Shown: piece after piece, positions 48,495 through 59,513 of the stretch
How the letters are laid out: the number at the start of each line of letters is the position of its first letter
Position numbering within the stretch: the first letter of the stretch is position 1
Assembly (NCBI GenBank): GCA_013396755.1
Contig: VWZF01006730.1
Coordinates: 2,288,358 to 2,352,357, forward strand
DNA length: 64,000 nucleotides
From: Sclerurus mexicanus
Lineage: Eukaryota; Chordata; Aves; Passeriformes; Furnariidae
Direction of reading: 5' to 3'
Notes under the pieces: generated by a model
Database searches by the model: none
Told to the model about the DNA's origin: nothing
Seen by the model: the letters and a program-made list of their open reading frames with translations, nothing else
Position numbers and translations under genes: made by a program

Positions 48495-48745
48495 CATAGA
48501 ATCATAGAATGGCTTGGATTGGAAGGGGCTTAAAGCTCATCTAGTTCCAAACTCCCTGCTTGGGGCAGGGACACCTTCCACTAGACCAGGTTGTTCAAAG
48601 CCCCATCCAACCTGGCCTTGCACACTTCCAGAGCTGGGGCATCCATAACTTCTCTGGGCAACCTGTTACAGTGTCTCCCTACCCTTACACTAAAGAATTT
48701 CCTCCTAATATCTAATCTAAATCTATCCCCTCTCACTTTAGCCAT
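48495..48745 (-). mobile_element. CR1 LINE, 3' end
   Basis: It starts with the reverse octamers 'atcatagaatcatagaatgg', then 'agctcatctagttccaaact', 'ccttccactagaccaggttg', 'catccaacctggccttgcac' and 'tctctgggcaacctgtt'. This is the same subfamily and orientation as the RT-deleted copy 0.6 kb to the left. A T13 run follows its 5' end. Confidence 0.95.
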
Positions 48746-51094
48746 ATTTTTTTTTTTTTCCTAATTGGTGAAATTACATCCAGGAGCATTGATCAGCCAC
48801 CATACATTATATATTAATATAGATGGAAAAATGTCATATTTACTAGAACTGAATTCTTTACCTCAATTTGAATACCAAGACACTATTTCTGGTACTTGTG
48901 TATTATGCATTTTATTAAACCAATATCCGCTAATGAATTTCTACCATAACAGCAGATGTCTTGCTGGCAGAAAGGAAGCTTTGCAAGAAGTAATTTCTCT
49001 TCTGTTTGCCCCACCCAGTTTCAATTAACATTTTGCCATAATTTTTATAAAAACTCAGTAATTACTGTGATTACAATTCTTTATAATTTCATTGATAAAA
49101 CTATTTTTATATCTGTAATTCTAGGCAATTTTATTTCAGAAAATTGTAGCTTCAGGTAATCTCAGGTCTCCAGCTCCCCACGTGAACTAACATTCCAGGC
49201 CAGCATTGTCCCACTCCTGTCCCCAGGAAGGTACCTAATCCCTGAGGCTGGGGCTACCCTCTGGCTGTCCTTCACTCTGACTGGAGCAGTGGGATGTAAT
49301 AGACTATTTGATCCTGCCCTGTCACCCTGGGCATGCCTTGCAACTGTTGGTTCCCAGTGAGACCCTACCCCACAGAACTCTGAGATATGAATATGAACAT
49401 GAGCACTTCTCATTGTTTCAATATGTGTCCATCTTTCATCTGATGTTCTTGAAGTTATGCTCAAAATTGGAATTTTCAGGAACACTCTCTTGGAAAGCCC
49501 ATGTCAAGGATGAAGAAGCTCTGATCTGGAAGAATGTACTTGCAGCACAACACACAATGCAGTAATGTGGCAGCAGAGAGGGTAAAGGACCATATCACTT
49601 GTCTCATCAGTCTATGTCTTCATAGAAAAAATGAAAGGATAAAATAATTTTAAAATATTATCTACTCATTTTTCCCAATGCAAATTTGATAATCTGTTCT
49701 GAATTTCAACAGATACTATTCTAAGAAACTCCAAACGCTCATCTATGAATACTCCAGTCAACCTGTCCAAATATTTTTCTCTTCACACAGTAAGAAAATT
49801 TTCTGAGTACGTAACCTGTTTTACAAAATATTGGTTTTCCATGTAGGAAATCAGACAGAAAGAAGCACAGAAAAGAAACTTGGGTGATCAAAATGGACAT
49901 TGTTTTCTGATTCATTTTTCTGCTGTAGGACTGAATTTGCTTACCTTGATGGAGATCACATTGATTCTCATGCTTAAATAAAAGTCTAGTGGAGAGAATC
50001 ATTGTCCTACACACTAGAGTCGTTACTAGACAGTTTCACTGAGCCTCTGAATGCCCATTATTACTCTTGATTTTAAGGCTATTTCCAGATATATAAGTCT
50101 ATTAAAGTGAGAGGAAGGACAAACAGGCAGTGTAAACATCAGAGAGGAAAAGAATCTCATCTGTAGGGCCAGCATATGTTCCCAAATTGCACCCTCTCTA
50201 TTTCCATTTATTACTTTAAGGACTTCTGCATGTTTTCAGATGAGCTTACTGGTTGGTATGCTATTGCAAATCTAATTGTCTTTGTGTCCCTTCCACAAGA
50301 ATAATTTTCTTTGTCAAATTTCTCATCCCTTTTCCACACTCTTTTCAATACTCCAGTATGATGAACAGTTGCTAGCCCCATTAGAAAATACGTAAACTTT
50401 TCAATAGAAGATTTTCAGTGTAATGGAACTTTTAATTCTGAAATCCATAAAACTTCATATTTATCAAAAGGATTTACCAATCTCTTGTTCTTTAACTCTG
50501 TTCATGTGTGCTTCAGCATCAATATTTCTGTACATTATTACCTTCACTCTTATGATTTTATTTTTTCTCTATTTTATGAATAAGGTCAAAGTTGGTCCTT
50601 TTGGCCAGCATATAAAATACCTATCAAAGCTTTCTGCATTGAAATTATTTTTTGTTTCAAAATTACTGCAGTTTTTCTCATGAATGTAATTCTTCCTGTT
50701 TAGTTTGTTTGTGACCTTTCTTTAGCTCAGATGGTGCATGGTTGCACAATGCAGTATTTTCTCTTTCTCTTAATTGGATGATCTGTGAAGCTAACCAATA
50801 GTATGTAAATTGCAAATATATGAATTTTATGCAGAAGATACTATGTGATATTAAGTGAATATTGCATGTATTAGTTATACTGTTTCTGCTTGGCAGTAGA
50901 CTTCAAATATCCCACTGTTCATTGACTCTAAATTAGAAAAGTTTCTGCAGTCAGATGAAAACACTTCAAAATTTTAAATAGTGAAATATTAGTATTTTTG
51001 CCTCAATTTTTTTTTTTATTTTTATGTTTTGCTATTAGATGAACTCTTATAGTTCAGATCTGCAAGTGATGTAATAAAATGACAATTTTCTCCC
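48746..51094. other. Unassigned sequence between CR1 copies
   Basis: 49160-49390 is noticeably GC-richer and holds a 107-codon minus-strand frame (49485-49162), with no motif recognised. The rest is AT-rich and featureless to me. Confidence 0.5.
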
Positions 51095-51357
51095 AGGCAG
51101 GTAGCAATAAGACAAGGTGTCAAGTTGCATCAGGGGAGGTTCAGGTTGGACATCAGGAAAAATGTCTTCACTGAAAGAGTGGTTAAGCATTTTAACAGTC
51201 ACACTAGGGAAGTGGTGGTCATCCTCCGTGGAAGTGTTCAAAAAGAGTAGACATGGCACTTTGTGACATGGTTTAGTGGACATGGTGACATTCCATCAAA
51301 GGTTGGACTTGATGACCTTCAAGGCCTTTTCTAACATTTATGATTCTATGATTCTAA
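51095..51357 (+). mobile_element. CR1 LINE, 3' end
   Basis: 'gttgcatcaggggaggttca', 'ggttggacatcaggaaaaat', 'gtcttcactgaaagagtggt', 'ctagggaagtggtggtcatc', 'gtggaagtgttcaaaaagag' and 'ggacatggtttagtggacat' follow the CR1 3' tail, ending in 'atgattctatgattct'. This is a different subfamily from the 47-48 kb copies. Confidence 0.93.
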
Positions 51358-51621
51358 AGCACATTCTTTGACTTGGTTGAAACAGTTTTTGTATTAGGAA
51401 AATACTTTGCTCATATCTTTGGAAATTCCCATACTGGCAGAACAGTCAGATTCTTCAGGAGCTTTGAAGTAATTATTTTTCTTTCTCAACTCTGATATTT
51501 CTGTTTAATCGTTTCCTCGCCCTCTGTAGTATGTCACTAGGATGTCTTTTGCAGCAGTTGTTCTATCTGTACAGGGAATGGCCATGAATACCATTTCTTG
51601 CAGTTATTCTGACTTGCAATT

Positions 51622-52050
51622 GAATCACAGAATAGTTTAGATTGGAAGAAATGTCTTGAGATACCCACTGCTCAAGCAGGGCCATTTAAAGCAGGCTACC
51701 CAGAGCCATATCCAGTTGAAGGTGAATACACCTATGAATGGAGACTCCACCTACTGGGCAACCAGTTCCAAGAACTTTTACTGTGAGTATTTTGCAGTCT
51801 CATAACTTTTTTTCCCTATGTTTAGATGGAATTTCATGTTTTCTACTCTGTTGCCATTGCTTTTGTTCCTGTCCCTGCATACCATTGACTCCCTCTTCTT
51901 CACTCCTCGAATCAGATATTTGTACACATTGATAAGATTCCCCAAACCCTTCTCTTCTTCATGCTGAATAGTCCCAGATCTTTCAGTTTTATCTCATATG
52001 AGAGAAGCTCTAGGCCTTTAATCATCTTCATGACTTTTTTCCAATTTGTT
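51622..52050 (-). mobile_element. CR1 LINE, 3' half of tail and end of ORF2
   Basis: The reverse complement of a CR1 end: 'aatcacagaatagtttagat' at the 3' terminus, then 'acccagagccatatccagtt', 'atggagactccac', 'gtacacattgataagattcc' and 'gctgaatagtcccagatctt' (GLFSL region), ending near 'tttaatcatcttcatgactt'. It has the opposite orientation to the copy 0.27 kb to its left. Confidence 0.92.
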
Positions 52051-55000
52051 AATTTTCTTGTCCACAATTATAACTCCTGCCTGAAAAAAACCCACAAAAC
52101 TATTTGTTTGCTTTTTGGAATCAAAACTTAACCAATTTTTTCTTTTTTTTTAGTTTGAGTTTGTAATAAAGCCCTTGAAGTAGAGAACTATTTGTATGAA
52201 AGAATATTAACAGCAGTATAGGTAAAACAGTGCCCAGAGATACATGGTACATAATCAGATGCTGCCATTTCTTAGGTTTTAAAACTAAAAAGTAAAATTG
52301 TATTTAATTTATATTAACCATTTGACTGCAACTTGCCCCTATCAAATATCCCATTATTAATGGAAAAAGTGAAGCTTATTAGATTGATAATTTTAGAAAG
52401 TAGAGTACTTCAGGATGTTGCACAGCTAAACATCCTCTTTCGGAAAAAAAGGAAAGAAAGCATTTAAAAAGCCTCAAAGAGTGCTTTGTTTTCCCTGAAG
52501 CAGCCTAATCTTATTAAACTCACATAATTTAATTAAAACTATTATTCAAATATGCTATCTTTCCATGGAGTTAAGGAGTTGGAATGTACCTCTCTTTTTT
52601 TTTTTTTTTTTTTGGTTCTCTTTTCTTCAGAATTAACTACTGTACTTGCGTTATGCTGATCAGATAACTGAGCACTGTGCCGAGTTATTGTGTGATCAGC
52701 ACTGTGTGATTCATTAGGGATGTACTGTATTTCTGCTGCAAAAGCTATTACCACATGTCTTGAAATACAGTGACATCCAGAATAAGTGCTTGGCACAGCC
52801 TGACTTCCACAGATTTGGAGAACTATGTGAGCTGTATGTTGATCATGTTTTGCTCAGATTGGCCTCTGGAGAACAGCCCATTTTGCACAGTGGACTGCCC
52901 ATCACCATCAGTTATAAATCTATAACAATGGGCTGATGCCAAGATAGAATGATCAGACAAGAACAGCTGCAGGGCTCTGCTGGCAGTTTGCACAGATCCT
53001 CCTTGTTTCTTCATCAGGTTTGGGCTATTAAGGATTGTGCATAGGCAAGACCTTAAAATAGGAAACTGCACATTGACATTTAAGTTTACTAGTCAGAAAG
53101 GGTGATCCTGCTCTGTCAAAACAGGAGCATGTGCAATAATCATCAGCAGGAAATATCTATTCTCCAGCTAAACAGGCTTCCTAAAATGTATTCTGCTGGA
53201 TGAAGGGTAACCACTGCAAACTCCATTTAAAATGTGCTGCCTTTTCTGAGGTAAGTCATTGTAACTGGAGATGGAGATAAGTATCTGGTAACTGTCTCAG
53301 TGATTTCCTGGTGTCTTGGGAAAGACTTCAAGCAGTGAGATTTCATTACCCTTTTTAGGATGGGGGAGGTACGGAAAACTGGCAGATGCTACACAGACTC
53401 TTAGGAACTGTGCTTCCTACAGCACTTGGTATGATATCAAATCTAACTGGGAATTAACAAATAGAAGTACTAATTATTTGATAGCTTTACAGTTTGTGCC
53501 AGCATGAACTGAGTGAAACAACCCTTAACTCCGTTCCCTAGATAATTTCTGTTTCTTTATCCCTTGCTCTTGAATTCTAAAGGCACAAAATTTCTCTCCA
53601 AAACTGCTTCTTCTCTCTATTGTGCAACTTTTCAGCTGCTGTTTGAACTGAGAAAATCTCCATAACTTCAACTGTTCCAAGCTACAGCTTTTTGTGGAAT
53701 TTTAAAGAGACATAAATATACACTTGTACACATATTTAATAGCCATCGTCGTTTTTCACCAGCATTACTCTCAATCAGTCACTGCTTCTCTTCCACTCTA
53801 CTAAATGCTTAGAATTTCTTCACAACTCTCTTATTATGGCTACACTGGAAAGGTTCAATAGCTATCATGGCCAGTTCATAGTGCAACAGAGGTTAAAGAA
53901 ACTATTTAGCATTTACATTGCTGTATTCAAAATTCTGATGCTGGCTTTCAACATCTCATGCAAAACACCCAAAAGAATTCCCAGAAAAACCAAGCCCTGG
54001 CAGTAATAACTAACTGCTCACCAGAAACTGGCATTTGGCATTGCAAAATGTTTGCAGAGAATTGCTCCTCAGAGTGGAATTGACACAATTTTCCTTCTTC
54101 TGAAAGTTATCCTGATTACCTTGATTGGGAGTAGACACATGAAGTATAATTTTCTTTTTGTTTCACACAGTAATACACTTGCAATCAGACATAGATTCAC
54201 CTTCAATGAATTGCAAAGTATTTAGAATGAAACTCACTTAATGACTGAAAATAAACTAAGGGGCAAACAGCTGTAGTGGATTTTTGTTTATTTGTAACAA
54301 CAAAGCAAGATCATACTCAATAATGTGGAAAACACTTAGGTCTCTTGAAACAGGAGATTGCTTAATTGAGTCAACACATTTATTTCACTTTCTAAGAACT
54401 CTGGTGGAGAATATGTACATCAAAGAATATCCAAAAACTGTTTGTGTGTTTTTCAAATGCCTATTACATGGCAATTCACAAAGGACCAACTAGGCCTAGA
54501 AACTTTTTTCTCATACAGACTGAAAGGGTGGCATCACACTCGACTCTGCTTGTACTGATCCTGGAGAACCGGGAATTCAGTTCTCCCAGATGGCTGTTGA
54601 TGTTTCAGCATTGGATTAAGCATTAAGTCACAAGGAGTAAGAGTTTCTGTAGATGTTGCCCAATATACCTAGACAGCCACTTCCAGAGGTACTTTTAGAA
54701 AAACACTTATAAAGTACCACTTCCTTCCTGGTTGCTGTTACTTTATTGAGCAGTTTTCTTATTGTTCCTCTTCCATGTATAGGGATTGATTGCTATCCTG
54801 TCAGTAACAAATTTTCATAATAAATGGAGGACTGATTAATCTTTTTTCCTAGACGAAATATATTACTTCCTGTCAACAGCTTTCTAGTGTGCTACATTTA
54901 AGAAGTCTTTTAGCACTTTTTCTCTTTTTCAGGCACTCAGTTATTTTTCTTATGGACTAAGGTGATGAAAACTAAACTAAAAATTCTATCTGAAATCTCA

Positions 55001-55199
55001 CTAGTATAAAATAACTGTTTCTTGTATTTTATCGCATCCTCGTAAGAGTTTTGTCTACTTTTGTCCTGACAGAACCACGAGTTGGTAATTCACATCCAAT
55101 ATACACCTCAGATCATTTCCTGCAGCACTAAGACTTGGACAGTTGAATGCACAATACATTCAGTTCCCCTTTCATCACTGCAATTACCTCAATGAAAAT
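52051..55199. other. Unassigned AT-rich sequence
   Basis: A T19 run lies at 52595-52613. I see no retrocopy body linked to it. No genes recognised. Confidence 0.5.
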
Positions 55200-56195
55200 T
55201 TTGTAACTATCAGACTCTAGTGTGTTAATAAGCTCTGGTATTCTTAAAACATCTTTGCAGTCTTCCCCATTTTTATGACATTTGTATATTTTGCAAGTGT
55301 ATTGCTCAGTTCTTCTTCCAAACCATTACTGAAAATAAGGTCCATCGGTCCTGGCAGTAATCAAGTTCTGGACAGATTCCTGGACAATTCTTCTTCAATA
55401 TGCCCCTGATTTGGTAGTCACATACAAATAGCACTTTAGACAGCAGTCTTGCAAGTAGTTGTGTTCCCATTAGTGGTAATAACACCTAAACCAAAAATTC
55501 TAATCTTTATTAGAAAAATGTTGCAGGAGAATATTGTGCACCAAAAGCCCTGCTTAAGCATTCGCTACTTCTTCTTAAATAGTGGGCCATTTAACCTATT
55601 AGGGAAGGAATTTAGATTATTTAGCTATGACAAACTCACATTAGCTTTTTATATTGCCAGGGTGTCTTCTAGATATCTGCTTTTAAATATTTGTTAAAAA
55701 AAATACTTCAGTGGACAAAAGTTATGTTGACTGATCCATAATTTCCAGAGTTCTCCTTTTCCCCTTTAAAATACAGATTCTACATTTTGGAGAATATAGA
55801 TTCTACATTCTGCTCATTTGGGACCTTGTTGGCGTTCCATGAATTTTCAGATGTAATTGACTATGGCTCAGAAATTACTTTGGCTAGTTCTAAGATGGAT
55901 TTCATTGGACCTTGCTAACTTGAACACACCAATTTTATTTGAATGTTATTTAATATGTCCTTCTCTTCTTCTGACTTCAATGTCTACTCCTTCATTAAAA
56001 TTGATTTTTAAAATTGTGGTCACAGTTAACCTTTCTAGTGAAGACTGAAGCAAAGAGACTCATCTTCAGCATGACTTGTGACATTTGTTTTACTTTTTCT
56101 GCCTTGCAATGATGTTTTAAGTCCCTTTTTCATACTCTTAAGATTTATTTCTAAAACTTAGCTTGCTGAATTTGCACTCCCACTTTTTTCTTCTT
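55200..56195 (-). mobile_element. Ancient CR1-clade LINE, reverse-transcriptase segment
   Basis: Read on the minus strand, decayed CR1 landmarks appear in the correct order. A CFSLH (from FASVF) stretch lies near 56060. LAKVISEP-like sequence at about 55885 corresponds to the ELADVIAEPL region. ITSENSWNANKVPNE at about 55850 corresponds to IIFEKSW..GEVPEDW. ENSGNYGSVNITF at about 55745 corresponds to the NYRPVSLT motif. PYFQ*W near 55340 corresponds to LFNIFIN. LSNTLAKYTNVIKMG at about 55300-55265 stands where LSKFADDTKLG is expected, so the two catalytic aspartates of FADD are lost (the four codons cover 55288-55277). Multiple stops and frameshifts are present. The 3' tail is absent. Confidence 0.75.
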
Positions 56196-56464
56196 TAATT
56201 TGATCTTTAATTTGTTTTGCCTTGAGGGTGCTCTGGAGAACCTTATGTTTCTAAAGAGCATTTCTGAGAAAAAATGTAAAGCACTTATTTCTAGGGTTTT
56301 GTTAATATTATTTGTAGATCTTGAAATATTGTCATGTGGAGACACAGAACCCTGGTGTAGCAAAATGCGGGTTACTGACAAAAAAAGAGAGTGACCTCTC
56401 ACTGGCTCCCTAGAAGAAGTCTGCCAACCTCAGCAGTGAAAATCAGTCATCTAAAATTATTGTG

Positions 56465-56496
<32 letters not shown>

Positions 56497-59464
56497 CTTT
56501 CAATTCCTTTGACTATCGGTTCCAGTGACACTTGAATATATATAGCTATATCTTTCCATTGTCACTTCCAATACCAATAAAAATCCTGTTTGATGTTCAC
56601 TATCCAAGTACATTACACTGCAACTCAAGCTAGTATAGGAATGGATTAAACTTGCTATAGTACTTATGCTGCACAGTTTTCTCTACTGGCAAAGGCTTTC
56701 AGTATTTTCGTCTCTGTCATTGGAACATGTCATAAAGAATTCTTGTACTTTACCTTTCAAAAAGCTACTACTTGCTATAAGCTGGTATCTGAGCTCCTGA
56801 GTATCACCCACATCCCCCCGCCCTCCCTGCCTTTCTTCCTTTGCTTTTTGTTAAAAGCAGCATTAAATACTTTTCAAGACATATTTCATGAAGCAAAAAT
56901 TTGCTTGTTTTACTTCAGTGGAAGTTCAGATCAACATGCAGATATGTGTTTTCCCTCATTGATAAGGTCTGTTTTCTACTCTGAAAAGATCTTTGCATAA
57001 AATAATTCACATCTTGTGTGGGATTCGACCACCTGTCTAGATTTCCAAGTTAGCATATGATTTTTTTCCTTGTAGACTCAGCTCTCAGGTTCTGATTTTG
57101 CTTCTAAAGAGGATCTGAGAATATCTGGGGAAGATTTTGAGCCATCCAAACCCCTTTCCTTCTGCATAAAACTAGCCCATTTGCAGGAAAAGACTTCAAA
57201 GATGAAAAATTGAGCCAACGAACCATGCAAATTGCACTCCCAGGAGTGAAAGAAATCCGTTTTGCTCAGCGCAGTCTCACAGGAACCTTGCTTTCCAAGT
57301 TCTTGACCATCTACCTGGATAAAGGAGCAAAAGGGCCCTTTTGACAAATGATACTCGCCTCAAGGAATGCTACACAGAGTGACTCATTCCTGTATGAATT
57401 GCTTTAACACTGGCCAAAATATATGAAAGAAATAGCTATTATATGCTGACCCTCGGAAGCAATGAACTGAAATTCAGAAATGCAGCTAGAAAGTTGACAA
57501 AATAGGTAATGTTCTTGGGTGGTAATACGTCCTAAGTGTGCTATTTATTAAGTGACTCAAGACATCAAAGAATAAAGATTATGTCAATTCACAGGAAACT
57601 GTGCCTAAGAAAAATGTAAATATAACACAGGCCTTCATGACTAACACAGATACACACCTTCACTTTGAAGACAGGTGCACAATATGAATGGGAAAAAAGA
57701 AGAGTTTGAGTGATATGTAGTGGTTCTTAAGTGGGCTTCATGGATTGCAGAGATTTGGTTTCAGGGGAGACTAAGTATGTAAAGTGTTTTGTTCTATGGA
57801 TTGATTCAGTTGTTCTTGAGGGAAAAACTTTTTTTTTTTTTAATTGTTGTCAGGAATTTGATTTTTACAGTCTAGTGGAATATGTGTGTACTATTATCAG
57901 CTGATAAATTGTATAAATGTATAAAAAACAGTATGTAATTTATAGAGTTTGGTTTGGACAGGTAACAGTACAGAGACAATGCCATAGGTTTCTCCCAATT
58001 ACAATAGGGCATTAGATTCCAGTGATTCAAATTGACAACATAAACAATTATCTGCCATCACTCAGAATCCATCAACATCTCAGGCACAGAAATCAGAATT
58101 GCAAAAACATGCCTCTAGGGAATCTCTGATGAGTTTTTACTTAATTATGTCAGATTTTGGAAAGTTGTTGCAAACTTTCTTGGAGAGAGACTAAAATTTT
58201 ATTGTCCATATGGAGGATCAGGACAGATTTTTAAGAACTATATGTTTGGGACTTAGAGGGACTCTTTCCAAATGTATTGCTGAAAAGAGTGAGCACAAAC
58301 TGAATAGGATAGCTTTGGTTAGTAACAATTTTAAAAAGAGCACATCTGTTGCAATTAAATAAGAGCAGGTCTATCTCATTGTATTAAGTCTACAGTCACT
58401 TTGCAGTCACTTTTCTAGTTTAGGTATTTTGCTTTTTAAAATTTATTCTGTGGTGATTGGTAGCTACAGGTCTGGTATACAGTGGCAGCTGGGAACACTT
58501 CTCAGGCTTGTTGTGTCTGAAAGGTAGATTTTTCCAGCTGCATATTAACATATGATCTCTGATTAAACCAAAAAGGATAAACACTGATCCAAGACATCTG
58601 CCAACACTTAAAAGGTCTTATCTTTCTAAATTAATTTAACATTCAGTGTAATAACTAATAAAAATTAATTTGTGAGATATTCAACATCTTTTCTATAGGT
58701 GCTGCATTGTAATTTTGTGTTAATTAATGGATGTGTTGTTATAGAAAATCCGTATTGGATTGATATGCAAGAAACAGATATGAGACATTTGGTCCTTTGA
58801 GCTGGATATTTATTACAGAAGCCGTTATAATGTAAATAAATTCTTTTGGGCCATAAAAAACCTGAGTACATGCATATGAATAACAAATAATTTGACTACC
58901 ACAATCTTCAGAATACAGCTGAAGAATACAAATACACTGCTTGCTTGACTGAGATCAGTTTTACCTAAAGAACCCAGGTTTACCAACAAAACCCAGTGAA
59001 TTCAGGACTGATGTATGTGTATCAGGACAGACACATAAGAGGAGATGGAAAAGATCCTAGGAAGATTATGGAAGAGTCTTTAGTCTTACGACAAATCTTA
59101 TAGAATTAATTTTTGAACTAAAATAAAGAATGTTTGGCCTTCAAAGAAAGAAAAATATCTGAGGTGTTACACATTTCAGTGTTCCACTCCAGCACATTGG
59201 GCAGGATGGTATGTGTCTGAGGCATTCAGAGCTTCTAAAGGCCTAATGTGGCTAATCTAATCATTGCACCAGACTGCCTTTTTTTTCATTCCATGTTATG
59301 CAAGTGTCTACCTGGCTTTGGATAGCTGCTGGGAACTGTGAATCCTGGTTTTTTAAAAGAGTGAGGTAACATATGAATAAGACTAAGTCACAGGGTAGTT
59401 AGAGGGGCTGAACTGCTGAAGAGTACTCATTCCTTATGCGGAATGGTCGGACATGCTGCGCAAC
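56196..59464. other. Unassigned AT-rich sequence
   Basis: Nothing recognised other than the TA microsatellite at 56467-56497 and a T11 run near 57830. Confidence 0.5.
56467..56497. repeat. (TA)n microsatellite
   Basis: About 15 uninterrupted AT/TA dinucleotides, likely length-variable between individuals. Confidence 0.98.
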
Positions 59465-59513
59465 CAGTGACAGAAACTGAGGCGCAATTTTCACATAGCT
59501 AGTAGGAATTTAC
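59465..59513 (+). mobile_element. Possible CORE-SINE (MIR-like) relic
   Basis: 'cagaaactgaggcgca' followed by 'tcacatagctagtagga' matches both ends of the conserved MIR core phrase ('gaaactgaggc..', '..tcacacagctagtaag'). About 25 bases between them seem to be deleted. Confidence 0.45.

Noticed and set aside
52595..52613. T19 run as the tail of a minus-strand processed pseudogene
   Set aside because: Sequence to its right gives no protein or repeat match that I recognise, and no target duplication is visible.
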